DNA from: Desulfosediminicola flagellatus
GTDB taxonomy: Bacteria > Desulfobacterota > Desulfobulbia > Desulfobulbales > Desulfocapsaceae
Assembly: GCF_005116655.2 (NCBI RefSeq)
Contig: NZ_CP050698.1
Location: 1-64,000, forward strand
DNA length: 64,000 nucleotides
Direction of reading: 5' to 3'
Notes under the pieces: generated by a model
Database searches by the model: none
What the model was told of the DNA's origin: nothing
The model's input: only the letters and a program-made list of their open reading frames with translations
Position numbers and translations under genes: made by a program
Shown: positions 1 to 8,933 of the stretch, in pieces
Numbering within the stretch: the first letter of the stretch is position 1
Layout: each line of letters opens with the position of its first letter

Positions 1-1329
1 ATGCTTTGGGAGAAAACACAAGAAGTGCTAAAGGACACGCTTTCGGGTTCAGTGTATCAGCTCTGGATAGAGCCGCTCAGATGCCTTGAAGTTCGGGATG
101 ATTCAATATACCTATTGAGCCCGGACAGATATTTTAGCGCGTATGTAGCCCAAAAGTTTCTGTCGATTATTGAGGCAACTGTAAAGGAAGCCGGATCCGT
201 GCAGCGCAGGGTTGTTATCTGTGAGGATGAGCGTGTCCACACACCAAAGCCGGTCATGCAGCCAAAAGGCCAGCTTCGCCTGCCGACGGTGCCGGAAAAT
301 AACTCCAGCGTCAGAGCACTGCACCCGCGATACACATTCGATCAATATATGGTCGGTGATTGTAACATCCTTGCTGAGTCTGCGTGTAAAGCGATATCTG
401 CAGATGATGATTCGTATGGTCCCTGTATCTATATTAACAGCGAAACAGGGCTTGGGAAAAGTCATCTGACTCATGCCATCGCTCATAAGGTTTTTGCAGA
501 GTCACCAATGACCAGGCTCCATTATGTTACAGCACAGCAGTTTGCTGCTGAGATGGTTCGTAACATTCAGAGTAAAACTATGGATACCTTCAAGCAGAAG
601 TATCACGATCACTGTGACATGCTGCTGGTTGAAGATATTCACTCTCTGACCGGAAAGAAGAAAACCCAGGAAGAGCTGAACGAGGTTCTCGACAGCCTGA
701 TTAAGTCCGGTAAACGTGTTGTCTTGACTGCCAACCAGGCACCGAGGGAGCTGGTCGGAATTGATAGTGAATTTCGTTCACGTATGTCTTCAGGTCTGGT
801 GACAATGATCAAGGCTCCGGATATCAATACACGGTTACGTATTGTTGAGAGAAAAGCAGGTACTCACCAGCTTGGTCTGGCAGAGGAAGGCGTCAATTAC
901 CTTGCTCAGCATATCAGGGGGGATATCAGACAGGTAGAGTCTGCTATTGTAGCCATACGGGCAAAATCACGTCTTATGGGTGGTCATGTCGATATGGATA
1001 TGATCCGTGAAGCTGTGACGAGCGTCGTCGGGGTCGGCCAGCAACTTACCATCCAGATGATCAGTGATCTGATTGCCAAGCAGTTCAAGGTGAGTGTTGA
1101 TGATATGAAATCACGCTCAAGAAAGCGACAACTGACTTTCCCGAGGCAGGTGGCTATGTATCTCTGTCGCAAATATACTGACGATTCACTCGCTGAGATC
1201 GGAAGGGCATTCAACAGGGATCATTCAACTGTAATGCACTCTATTAAGAAGGTAACCAATCTCTCGGTTCGGGATACTTCAGTAGCTGCGCAGATGGAGC
1301 TTTTAACCGGAAAGGTGAAGAGCCTGTAG
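1..1329 (+). CDS. dnaA: Chromosomal replication initiator protein DnaA
   Basis: AAA+ ATPase that binds DnaA boxes and opens the replication origin. The 442-residue protein has an N-terminal interaction domain (about 1-75), a short linker, a AAA+ core with Walker A ETGLGKS (148-154) and Walker B LLVED (208-212), an arginine-rich stretch EFRSRMSSG resembling box VII, and a C-terminal DNA-binding domain ending in the DnaA signature (RDHSTVMHSIKKV). The Walker A lysine-serine and the Walker B glutamate-aspartate differ a little from the usual GKT and DD, so this is a slightly divergent but apparently intact DnaA. The window opens at its ATG, so its ribosome binding site, promoter and any adjoining oriC lie outside. 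A bidirectional hairpin terminator follows. Confidence 0.95.
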   Translation: MLWEKTQEVLKDTLSGSVYQLWIEPLRCLEVRDDSIYLLSPDRYFSAYVAQKFLSIIEATVKEAGSVQRRVVICEDERVHTPKPVMQPKGQLRLPTVPENNSSVRALHPRYTFDQYMVGDCNILAESACKAISADDDSYGPCIYINSETGLGKSHLTHAIAHKVFAESPMTRLHYVTAQQFAAEMVRNIQSKTMDTFKQKYHDHCDMLLVEDIHSLTGKKKTQEELNEVLDSLIKSGKRVVLTANQAPRELVGIDSEFRSRMSSGLVTMIKAPDINTRLRIVERKAGTHQLGLAEEGVNYLAQHIRGDIRQVESAIVAIRAKSRLMGGHVDMDMIREAVTSVVGVGQQLTIQMISDLIAKQFKVSVDDMKSRSRKRQLTFPRQVAMYLCRKYTDDSLAEIGRAFNRDHSTVMHSIKKVTNLSVRDTSVAAQMELLTGKVKSL

Positions 1330-1371
1330 GTGTATTTCCAAGCTATTTTTGAGTAGCTTGAAACAGATTGT

Positions 1372-1409
1372 AAAAAGGGCCATATCCGATTGCGGATATG
1401 GCCCTTTTT
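1372..1409. terminator. Bidirectional rho-independent terminator between dnaA and hemY
   Basis: A perfect inverted repeat with arms AAAAAGGGCCATATCCG and its complement around a 4-base loop (ATTG) ends in T-runs on both strands. It lies between two convergent genes and can serve both. A smaller 7-bp hairpin (CAAGCTA/TAGCTTG) precedes it at about 1338-1359. Confidence 0.9.
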
Positions 1410-1438
1410 ACGTTCTAAAGCACAATGCGTACGGAAAG

Positions 1439-2839
1439 CTAAAAATACACTTTTTTAACTTCAGCTTCACCGCTTGTACTAGTAGTTGATGCGCCAATGG
1501 CCTGAGCCACCCTTGTGGCGCTTTTCATCATGTCGTTTAAGCCGATTCCTTCCCAGCCGAAACCGCATATATGCAAACCGTCAAACTTTTTCACCTGTTC
1601 ATCTCTCCAGGCAAGTAACTCTGTGTAACCTTGTTCCAGTTGCGGGATACCGCCATCTGAACGTAGCACTGTTGTGTATTCCGGCTGTACGTGAATGTCG
1701 AGGATTTCCTGAACATCGGCCAGAGCTTTGGCAACCATTTCATCCTGATCAAGTGCAAGTCTCTCCGGATGACGTCGGCCACCAATGAGGGTTTCAAAAA
1801 CAACATGTCCCTCAGGCGCCCTTCCCGGAAACATGTTTGAAGAAAACAGCGAGCCCAAAGTGAAACGATTCTCACTTTCAGGGGTAAGGTAGCCAAAACC
1901 TGGCGGGAGTGTTACCCCCGGGCCAAATCCAAAGACTACAGTGGAAATCCAGGTCTCAGGAATTCGCGATTGCGGCATATCCGAGCTAATGGATTTCATG
2001 AGTTTTAAACTGACATTTGTGGGCGCGGCAAGCACAAGATTAGTGGAGGTAAATGTGCCTTGGACAGTCTGGACGTTCCATCCTGAATCTATCTTTTCAA
2101 TGTGGGTTGCAGTACAATTAAGGTGGAGGTCGATACCTTCCTGAAGCGGTTCGGTCAATCGTTCGGGCAGTCGTGCCATTCCGTTTGGAAAACTCGTCAT
2201 AGCAGGCATTGCTATTTTTTCGCTTTTCCCCTGTTTTCTTTTAGCCAGCATCTTGGCTATAACACCGCGAATAACTGAACCATGCTCTTTTTCAAGGGCG
2301 CGTACTCCAGGCATAACAGCATCGATGGAGAGCCGGTCGAAATCACCAGCATAGGTGCCGGTAAAAACAGCATCAGCAAATGGCAGCATTGCTTTACCAA
2401 AGCGGTGGTTTACCCATTTTGCAACAGTGGGTTCGCCTTCAAGGGGGCTTTGTGTTATTTCGCCCAGTACCCTGAACTTATCTTTAAAAGACATGATCGG
2501 GGCCATGGAAATTTTTAGTGGTGTCTGCGGAATACACTGGAGTTTTCCACGCAGGTATACGTAGCGGACAAAATCGATAAGCGGTGCTTTTACCCGCTCT
2601 TTGTCGAGTCCGGTTTCGCTGAGAATGTCTTTGCTTTCCTGACAGTTGTCGAGAAAACCATGGGGACCGATCTCTGTAATATAGCCGTTTTCCCGGTGAG
2701 TTTTGATAACTCCGCCGGTGGAAGACTCTTTTTCAAGTATGAGGAAGCGGTGTTCCGGATCCTGAAGACGCAACTTATGCGCTACGGTGAGGCCGGAGAG
2801 CCCTCCACCGATAATTATAGTGTCAAATTGTTTTGTCAT
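1439..2839 (-). CDS. hemY: Protoporphyrinogen/coproporphyrinogen oxidase, HemY (PPO) family
   Basis: FAD-dependent enzyme that aromatises a porphyrinogen late in heme synthesis. The 466-residue protein opens with the dinucleotide-binding motif IIIGGGLSGLTVAHKL followed by an acidic strand end (LILEKE), and ends with the second FAD motif (HICGFGWEGIGLNDMMKSA), as in HemY/PPO enzymes. The start ATG overlaps the stop of the upstream phosphoesterase by 4 bases (ATGA), so the two are probably translated together. HemY-type enzymes normally use O2 as acceptor, which is notable in a genome that carries dissimilatory sulfite reductase. Whether the substrate is protoporphyrinogen or coproporphyrinogen cannot be told by eye. 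Confidence 0.85.
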   Translation of the reverse strand: MTKQFDTIIIGGGLSGLTVAHKLRLQDPEHRFLILEKESSTGGVIKTHRENGYITEIGPHGFLDNCQESKDILSETGLDKERVKAPLIDFVRYVYLRGKLQCIPQTPLKISMAPIMSFKDKFRVLGEITQSPLEGEPTVAKWVNHRFGKAMLPFADAVFTGTYAGDFDRLSIDAVMPGVRALEKEHGSVIRGVIAKMLAKRKQGKSEKIAMPAMTSFPNGMARLPERLTEPLQEGIDLHLNCTATHIEKIDSGWNVQTVQGTFTSTNLVLAAPTNVSLKLMKSISSDMPQSRIPETWISTVVFGFGPGVTLPPGFGYLTPESENRFTLGSLFSSNMFPGRAPEGHVVFETLIGGRRHPERLALDQDEMVAKALADVQEILDIHVQPEYTTVLRSDGGIPQLEQGYTELLAWRDEQVKKFDGLHICGFGWEGIGLNDMMKSATRVAQAIGASTTSTSGEAEVKKVYF

Positions 2840-3519
2840 TTCAATGTAGCGTGGAGGGTGGATTTGTTGAATTCTATGTTTACCCAGCCGCCGTATTGCA
2901 GCATGCCTGGGTTGAGTATTCTGGTTTTGCCGATCATGTCTTCACCTCTGCCTTCATGGATATGGCCGGTGATGCATAAATCAGGCTGGTAGGTTTCAAT
3001 AAACTTTCGAACTGCTACCGAACCGACATGGCGACCATTGGTAAGCCTGTCTACAGCTGTGTTGTGCGGTGGTGCATGAGATATCAGAATGATGGGGATT
3101 TTACTCAGCTTACCAGGTGAGGATAGAGCTATATAGTCCAATCCCTGCTGATAGCCACTCATGAGTATTTCCGTGATCTCCTGCTCTGAAAACTCGGAAG
3201 GCGTGCCAAACGGTGTAATGTTTGAGCCACCTGCACCGATTACACAAACCTGACTCTGGAGCAGTCGTGCCTGTCCGTGTAGATTAAGGTTCAGCTGCTC
3301 AAGATAGTCGTTGATTTCAAATTTATCAAGATTGCCGATAATAGCGAGAAGATTAGGATTAATTTCAAGCAGTTCTTCGAGCACTATTTTGGCATCTTTC
3401 TTTTTTCCGTAGTTTGTGAGATCACCTGTTGCGATAAGCATATCCGCCGTGCTGATGTCTGGAATTTTACGGCACACCTGCACTGCCATATGAAGATCGC
3501 CAAAGGCTATTATTCTCAT
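2836..3519 (-). CDS. Metallophosphoesterase, calcineurin-like
   Basis: Predicted two-metal phosphohydrolase of 227 residues. The metal-ligand blocks are visible in order: FGDLHM near residue 8, ATGDLTNYG near 32, GNLD (IIGNLDKF) near 63, SHAPPHN in the middle, and TGHIHEGRG near 185, which together are the D-x-H / GD / GN-D / H / GH-x-H pattern of the family. The protein resembles the small YfcE-like or 'phosphoesterase ICC' proteins; the substrate is unknown. It is the first gene of a two-gene unit with hemY (4-base overlap). It is transcribed away from htpG, with a 308-base divergent gap between them. Confidence 0.85.
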   Translation of the reverse strand: MRIIAFGDLHMAVQVCRKIPDISTADMLIATGDLTNYGKKKDAKIVLEELLEINPNLLAIIGNLDKFEINDYLEQLNLNLHGQARLLQSQVCVIGAGGSNITPFGTPSEFSEQEITEILMSGYQQGLDYIALSSPGKLSKIPIILISHAPPHNTAVDRLTNGRHVGSVAVRKFIETYQPDLCITGHIHEGRGEDMIGKTRILNPGMLQYGGWVNIEFNKSTLHATLK

Positions 3520-3827
3520 GAGAAACCTCCCTGATGCGGGAATGAAGGAGAGCGGAAACCGCTCTTGACACGCCGAGTTACATGATTAACATTTTCGCCG
3601 ACTTTTATAAAAAATGCAATGGTAAGGACTTATCACTGCTCGTTAGTTTCCATTCGAAAACTCGATTTTTTGCCTGAGATCAAGGTGCACTGAAAATTTT
3701 GCTGCAGGCATATGTCTGATATCCTGAGGTTAAAGAAAACAGTATGACGCTACGGTCGGGTAAAAGTGCGGGGTTCTTAGACGGGAACTAGTTACTCAAC
3801 GTGATTAATACAGTACGAGGTAAATGT
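3520..3827. other. Divergent intergenic region upstream of htpG
   Basis: No open frame with coding character and no RNA gene was recognised. It must hold the promoters for the phosphoesterase-hemY pair and for htpG. No CIRCE repeat (TTAGCACTC inverted) was found, so HrcA control of htpG is not supported from sequence. Confidence 0.4.
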
Positions 3828-5705
3828 ATGACTGCAAAAACAACTACTCATGAATTTCAGGCTGAAACCAAGAAACTTCTCGATATAGTCATTAACTCTC
3901 TCTATACGGAGCGGGATGTGTTCATCAGGGAACTTATCTCAAATGCATCAGATGCTCTAGAGAAGTTCAGGCATGAGAGTCTGACCGTTGATGATGCGTT
4001 TGACGCGCATGTTCCTCTTGAGGTGGCCATTGATCTTGACGAGGAAAAACACACCTTCACAATTACCGATACCGGTATAGGAATGAGCAGAAGTGAGCTT
4101 GAGCATAATCTCGGCACTATTGCGCATTCCGGTTCCAACACTTTTCTGACAGAGCTCGCTGAAGCAGCTCAGAAAGATGTCAGCTTGATTGGTCAGTTCG
4201 GTGTTGGCTTTTATGCTGCATTTATGGCCGGAACTCAGGTACGGGTGCAGAGTCGTTCATGGGATGGTAGTGAAGGGCATGAGTGGACATCAGACGGTTC
4301 CGGATCATTTTCTATAACAGAGATGGAAGGACTTCGCAGAGGAACAAAAATAATTGTAGAATTAAAAGATGATGCTCATGACTATGCTAAAAAATGGAAA
4401 GTTGAGTCGATCATCAAGCAGTATTCCTCTTTTGTACCGTTTCCAATAAAGCTTGAAGGCGAGACCGTAAATACCGTTCAGGCGATCTGGACCAGAAATC
4501 GCTCTGAGATCACTGAGGAAGAATACACTGACTTTTACAAGTTTATTGGTAATGCCGGTGATGAGCCTGTGTACAGACTGCATTTTTCTGCAGATGCACC
4601 ACTCATGATCAACGCGCTTCTTTTTGCACCTAAAGAAAATTTTGAGGTGCTGGGATTCGGCAAGATGGAGCCTGGTGTAAACCTTTATTGCCAGCGAATC
4701 CTTATCGACCAGCATTCAAAAAATATTCTGCCGGAATGGCTTAGATTCTTAAAAGGGGTAGTAGATAGTGAAGATATGCCGCTTAATATCTCACGCCAGT
4801 CTCTGCAGGACAACGCACTTGTCAGTAAACTGCGTAAGGTTGTAACCAAGAGATTCCTGAAATATCTCGATGAAGAAGCTAAAAAGGATGAAGGAAAGTA
4901 TCTCGACTTCTGGAATACCTTTGGAATATTCATTAAAGAAGGTGCCACATCTGATTATGAGTTCCAGAAAGAACTGAGCAAATTGCTTCGTTTTGAATCC
5001 TCTAAATCTGAAGCTGGCAAGCCGATATCTCTGGCCGATTATGTTCTACGCATGTCTGCTGATCAGGATACCATTTATTATATTAATGGTCCGAGCAGGG
5101 CGGCCATTGAGGCAGGCCCATATGTGGAAATGTTCAAAAAGAAAGACATCGAAATTATTTACACCATGGAGCCGATTGATGATTTTGCACTGAGTCATCT
5201 TGGTGAATTTGATGGCAAGAAACTTGTCTCAGCAGACCGTGCCGATCTTGATTTTCCTGATAATGATGCGGACAAGGACAAAGACGATGATAGTGAAGAG
5301 GCTAAGCTTGAGTCTGAAGCGGCCGATTCTCTAGTTACCTGGTTGAAGGAAGCGCTCAAGGAGCAGGTTGCGGATGTTATCGTTTCAAAACGATTGGTTG
5401 ATGCTCCTGCAATGATTGTGAATCCAGACGGTTACATGACATCATCGATGGAACGGGTAATGGCTGCAAGCAGAGCTGAGAAGGGAATGGGATTTGGAGG
5501 AGAATCAAAAAAGAATCTTGAAATTAATCCAAAAAATCCGATAATTAAACGTCTTTCAGATCTGCAGAAAAATGATGCTGATTTTGCCAAGGATGTTGCC
5601 TTACAGATTTACGACAATGCAATGATTCAGGCAGGTTTAGTCATTGATCCTCTTGTAATGGTTGAACGTAATTATAAAATCCTTGGCAGGGCACTTGGAG
5701 AATAA
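3828..5705 (+). CDS. htpG: Molecular chaperone HtpG (Hsp90)
   Basis: ATP-dependent Hsp90-family chaperone in the cytoplasm. The N-terminal GHKL ATP-binding domain shows the classic blocks YTERDVFIRELISNASDA, the DTGIGMS motif and GQFGVGFYAAFM. The middle domain carries the family signature (GVVDSEDMPLNISRQSLQ), and the C-terminal dimerisation domain ends without the eukaryotic MEEVD tail. An in-frame GTG lies at 3801, but the ATG at 3828 has a GAGG ribosome site seven bases upstream and gives a normal 625-residue protein, so I take the ATG. The gene stands alone; an inverted repeat follows it at 5731-5800. Confidence 0.95.
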   Translation: MTAKTTTHEFQAETKKLLDIVINSLYTERDVFIRELISNASDALEKFRHESLTVDDAFDAHVPLEVAIDLDEEKHTFTITDTGIGMSRSELEHNLGTIAHSGSNTFLTELAEAAQKDVSLIGQFGVGFYAAFMAGTQVRVQSRSWDGSEGHEWTSDGSGSFSITEMEGLRRGTKIIVELKDDAHDYAKKWKVESIIKQYSSFVPFPIKLEGETVNTVQAIWTRNRSEITEEEYTDFYKFIGNAGDEPVYRLHFSADAPLMINALLFAPKENFEVLGFGKMEPGVNLYCQRILIDQHSKNILPEWLRFLKGVVDSEDMPLNISRQSLQDNALVSKLRKVVTKRFLKYLDEEAKKDEGKYLDFWNTFGIFIKEGATSDYEFQKELSKLLRFESSKSEAGKPISLADYVLRMSADQDTIYYINGPSRAAIEAGPYVEMFKKKDIEIIYTMEPIDDFALSHLGEFDGKKLVSADRADLDFPDNDADKDKDDDSEEAKLESEAADSLVTWLKEALKEQVADVIVSKRLVDAPAMIVNPDGYMTSSMERVMAASRAEKGMGFGGESKKNLEINPKNPIIKRLSDLQKNDADFAKDVALQIYDNAMIQAGLVIDPLVMVERNYKILGRALGE

Positions 5706-5730
5706 CTCTAATATTGCCTATGTAGGGGTA

Positions 5731-5800
5731 CGGTTAAAAGTTGCATGAACGGCGGCGGTCTGCTTATATAGATTGCTGTCAATTTTGCAGCTTTTAACCG
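5731..5800. repeat. Inverted repeat downstream of htpG
   Basis: The arms CGGTTAAAAGTTGC (5731-5744) and GCAGCTTTTAACCG (5787-5800) are complementary at 13 of 14 positions around a 42-base spacer. There is no adjacent T-run, so it is not a standard terminator. It could be a stable mRNA 3' structure for htpG or an operator upstream of the lipoprotein gene. Confidence 0.55.
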
Positions 5801-5901
5801 CTCGGTTTACCGGCATGACATTTTGTTTGAAAAATGTTGATGGGCAAGCTATAGAGCAGTTGGATAGCGGTTTTTTTCGTGTAATTTAGTGGAGAAATAA
5901 A

Positions 5902-6291
5902 ATGCCCTCAAAGTTCCGATGGTTGATTTGTGTTGTATTTGCAGCCTTTCTGTTGACCGGATGCTATAATAAACCCGTACGTCATCTTGCATCTGATGTT
6001 GCGCTTTTAAAAATTGGGGAATCCGGGAGTGATGATGTTCTCACGTTTCTTGGTGAACCTGATGAACAGGTTATGCTTGGCAATGGTGTTGAAAAATGGG
6101 TTTTTACTGAATATGAAGATTCTGCACTGAAAAACGCACCAGTTGTCGGTAAATATTTTGGAGAGCCCAATTACGGTACAGTCACTGTGATCTTAAAAAA
6201 CAATGTTGTGGTTGATTGCATATATGGAGCCTGGGAACACGATGAAAAGGCATGGTCTGATGACTTTGACTGGCAAGAGAAACAACCGTGA
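5902..6291 (+). CDS. Small BamE/SmpA-like lipoprotein
   Basis: A 129-residue exported lipoprotein. The N-terminus (KFRWLICVVFAAF then LLTGC) is a signal peptide with a lipobox, so Cys21 should be lipidated. The mature part contains an ALLKIGESGSDDVLTFLGEP block, which matches the 'G-x-S-x-x-D-V-x-x-x-L-G-x-P' pattern of the SmpA/BamE (OmlA-like) fold, followed by beta-rich sequence. BamE belongs to the outer-membrane assembly machine, but this protein may be only a fold relative. The preceding base string TGGAGAAATAAA gives a plausible ribosome site. Its TGA overlaps the GTG start of pcm. Confidence 0.7.
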   Translation: MPSKFRWLICVVFAAFLLTGCYNKPVRHLASDVALLKIGESGSDDVLTFLGEPDEQVMLGNGVEKWVFTEYEDSALKNAPVVGKYFGEPNYGTVTVILKNNVVVDCIYGAWEHDEKAWSDDFDWQEKQP

Positions 6292-6935
6292 TTGACAGGT
6301 ACACTACAGCTCGGGAAAGGATGGTTCAGGAGCAGATTATCGCTCGCGGTGTAAGTGATCCGCGGACCCTCTCCGCCATGGCAGAAGTGCCCAGGCATCT
6401 GTTTGTAGATGACGCGATGCGTGTACGCGCCTATGGTGATTATCCTCTGCCTATCGCTTCAGGACAGACTATCTCCCAACCCTATATCGTAGCCTATATG
6501 ACGCAGGCACTCGCACTGAAAGGTGATGAGCGTGTGCTTGAGGTTGGTACCGGGTCTGGTTATCAGGCAGCGGTGTTATCTCGAATCTCTCAGCAGGTGT
6601 TCACTGTTGAACGAATCAATACACTCCTCGCTGCTGCCAGAAGGATATTTGACAGTCTCAGGTACTTCAATATAGTTGCAAAGCTCGATGACGGCACGCT
6701 TGGCTGGCCTGAGAACGGACCGTATGATGCAATTATTGTAACCGCCGGGGGACCGGAAATTCCGGAACCGCTTATCGAGCAACTCGCTGACCCAGGGCGA
6801 CTGATCATCCCAGTGGGTGATCAGAATGTTCAGGAATTGCAGTTGCTGACCAAAATTGACGGAGAAATCCGTGTCGAAAATCTTGCCAGTGTCCGCTTTG
6901 TTGACCTTATTGGTGAGCACGGCTGGCGAGCCTGA
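6288..6935 (+). CDS. pcm: Protein-L-isoaspartate O-methyltransferase
   Basis: Uses S-adenosylmethionine to methylate isoaspartyl residues in aged proteins and start their repair. The 215-residue length is typical. SAM motif I is seen as VLEVGTGSGYQAAVLS, preceded by the PCMT-specific block IASGQTISQPYIVAYM, with YDAIIVTAGGPEIPEPL as motif II/III and the GDQNVQELQLL region near the end. It starts with GTG, and the GTGA overlap with the upstream lipoprotein gene indicates coupled translation. Confidence 0.93.
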   Translation: MIDRYTTARERMVQEQIIARGVSDPRTLSAMAEVPRHLFVDDAMRVRAYGDYPLPIASGQTISQPYIVAYMTQALALKGDERVLEVGTGSGYQAAVLSRISQQVFTVERINTLLAAARRIFDSLRYFNIVAKLDDGTLGWPENGPYDAIIVTAGGPEIPEPLIEQLADPGRLIIPVGDQNVQELQLLTKIDGEIRVENLASVRFVDLIGEHGWRA

Positions 6936-7339
6936 TAATTTCTTTCTCACTTCTATCCTGCCCTGATTAATTCTGTGGTAAGTTTCTACGAGTTTTCATC
7001 TCCTTTCCGAGTTTTTCACACACTGTCGTAATAACCATCCCGTTTTTCTTCTTCTTATACATGCATCTGCTAACGAATTTGTGTAGTTGAGCAGAGGGCC
7101 TTTTTGGTGTCATCGTGGCGTGAACCTGGTTTCTTAGGTATGCGATTGTCTAATTTTATCTTGTATTTGCACGATATAGAAGGTATTTTGCTGTATTTTC
7201 CGAACAAGTGGAGATGCTATAAATATTATACTTTACAGCTATTTGGATAACAGAATTGTCCTGCTGTATTGAAGTTGTGTTAAACGAAACAGAAATTTCT
7301 ACGAATAGAAAAAACATGTGAGATAACAGGGAGAGAGAG
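6936..7339. other. Intergenic region upstream of the hydrogenase locus
   Basis: About 400 bases, AT-rich toward the 3' end, with no convincing gene. It should carry the promoter of the hydrogenase cluster. I could not pick a confident sigma70 or sigma54 promoter; TTGTAT-N17-TATTTT at about 7161-7189 is the best and is weak. Confidence 0.35.
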
Positions 7340-7834
7340 GTGGAGGAGGTAATAAAAAGCAGGCGTACACTACAGGAAACCATGAATTTTATGGCCGCTT
7401 TATCTGCAGGTATTGAGCCGATTCTTGGACGCGGTGCAAACAGTATGACAATGTCTGCCGGGAGGAATCTGGGGAGGAAGTTTTCGGCTGAAGCAACCCC
7501 CACTACTGATCTGCTGGAGGCAATTAATCAGGTGAGAGAAATTCTGGTCTCAAACAGTTGCCTCTGGGAATTCGAGACGTTTAAGCCGAAGGGGCAGGCT
7601 GAGCTTATCACTCGAAATGATCAGGGCGAATTACAGATTCTTCTTGTCTTTCGTGACTGTATGATCCGTCAGGCTCTTTTTCGATTCGGACATCCTCAGC
7701 AAGGCTCGTTGTGTAACATGATGTACGGCTTTTTTGCCGGCGCACTGGAAACCATCATGGGAAAGAAAACGACATTGGAGATCAGGCACGCAGGTGAAAA
7801 TGCCTGCCTTAAGCTGTTGACGGTGCAAGCATAG
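7340..7834 (+). CDS. V4R-like small protein at the head of the hydrogenase locus
   Basis: A soluble 164-residue protein of no assigned function. The C-terminal half has the spacing of the V4R (4-vinyl-reductase-like) small-molecule-binding fold: FRDCMIRQALFR, then LCNMMYGFFAGALETIMGK, then a strand ending at a Cys (HAGENACLKLL). The N-terminal half contains AGRNLGRKFS. It is visibly related to the protein at 10600-11070 on the other side of the hydrogenase subunits, with the same order of AGR-x-(L/M), a Cys strand, a C-x(9)-AG helix and a terminal G-E-x-x-C strand. The GTG-type start region is preceded by GGGAGAGAGAGGTGGAGG. A role in hydrogenase assembly or regulation is inference from position only. 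Confidence 0.6.
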   Translation: MEEVIKSRRTLQETMNFMAALSAGIEPILGRGANSMTMSAGRNLGRKFSAEATPTTDLLEAINQVREILVSNSCLWEFETFKPKGQAELITRNDQGELQILLVFRDCMIRQALFRFGHPQQGSLCNMMYGFFAGALETIMGKKTTLEIRHAGENACLKLLTVQA

Positions 7835-8000
7835 GCGGCTTTCCGGCAATAGGAATTTTGGCCAAAATCGAGACATTTTTAAAAAATAAGCACAGCCATA
7901 TGTATGATATTGCGAGCATTGTTTTTTCGAAATTCCAAAGATTTTGGGCAAAAGGATATTGTCAGACAGCCTCCTGGTTGAAGAACTTGAAAGGAGAGTC

Positions 8001-8933
8001 ATGAGTAGCGATAAAGTACGCCTGAATACGGAATGGTTATGTGACTGTGGTGGATGTCATGTTGCCCTTGTAGATCTTCACGAGAAGATATTAAACGTTC
8101 TCGAATCCGTGGAGATATTAAAGTGTCCGGTTTTGACAGACGAAAAGTCATACCCTGAAGCTGAAATCGGCATCCTGACCGGATCAATCAGGACTGAGCA
8201 TGATCGTCATGCGGCGATGGAAATGCGAAAGCATTGCAAGACTATAATAGCCTTTGGTACCTGTGCGGTGTATGGCGGACTGCATGGAGCAGGTCTGGCT
8301 CATTCCCGCGAGGAAATTATCAATCATGTCTATAGAGATAATCCTACGACTATCACCGATTTTGCTCCGCAGGATGAAATTGACGGTCTCGAAAAACTGG
8401 TAATACCTGTTGATGAGGTTATTGATGTCGACCTCTATATGCCCGGTTGCCCGCCACACGCACACTTTATATTTGAAGCTTTGAGTGCTCTTGTTAACGG
8501 AAAAGAACCGCGGGTAAAGCATGAGAGTGTCTGCGGTGGTTGCGATCGTACAATGAAGAAAACGGATGTGTCTGAAATCAAGGGCAGTAATGAGGGGATT
8601 CCTGATGATGATATCTGTTTTCTGAGTCAGGGGTATATCTGTCTCGGTTCTGTGACTCTGGACAGATGTTTGTCTCCCTGCCCTAATCACGGAATTATGT
8701 GTACAGGTTGTGCTGGACCTATCATGCAGATTCTATCTGAACCAACGCGGGATCTGAGAACTGAGGTGAGTGAAAGGATGTCTCGAATAACTGCCATACC
8801 TGCGGCTACTATCGTGGAGAGTATGGAGAAATCGGCGAAAACTCACTATGCCTATGCAATGGCAACAAAGATGATTGGCAATAAACCCACTTTTCTTATC
8901 AAAAAGTGGATCGCAGATGTGGAGGCGATGTAA
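8001..8933 (+). CDS. [NiFe] hydrogenase small subunit, group 3 (MvhG-like)
   Basis: Electron-transfer subunit of a cytosolic [NiFe] hydrogenase. The frame is open from 7944, but the ATG at 8001 is chosen because AAGGAGAG precedes it and the product (310 residues) then begins directly at the family N-terminus. Residues LCDCGGC (about 13-19), FGTCAVYGG and MPGCPPH supply the proximal [4Fe-4S] ligands. Further cysteines (VCGGCDR; CLSPCPNHG; MCTGCAGP) match the medial and distal clusters of MvhG/FrhG-type subunits. No Tat signal is present, so the enzyme should be cytoplasmic. The stop overlaps the next start (TAATG). Confidence 0.88.
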   Translation: MSSDKVRLNTEWLCDCGGCHVALVDLHEKILNVLESVEILKCPVLTDEKSYPEAEIGILTGSIRTEHDRHAAMEMRKHCKTIIAFGTCAVYGGLHGAGLAHSREEIINHVYRDNPTTITDFAPQDEIDGLEKLVIPVDEVIDVDLYMPGCPPHAHFIFEALSALVNGKEPRVKHESVCGGCDRTMKKTDVSEIKGSNEGIPDDDICFLSQGYICLGSVTLDRCLSPCPNHGIMCTGCAGPIMQILSEPTRDLRTEVSERMSRITAIPAATIVESMEKSAKTHYAYAMATKMIGNKPTFLIKKWIADVEAM

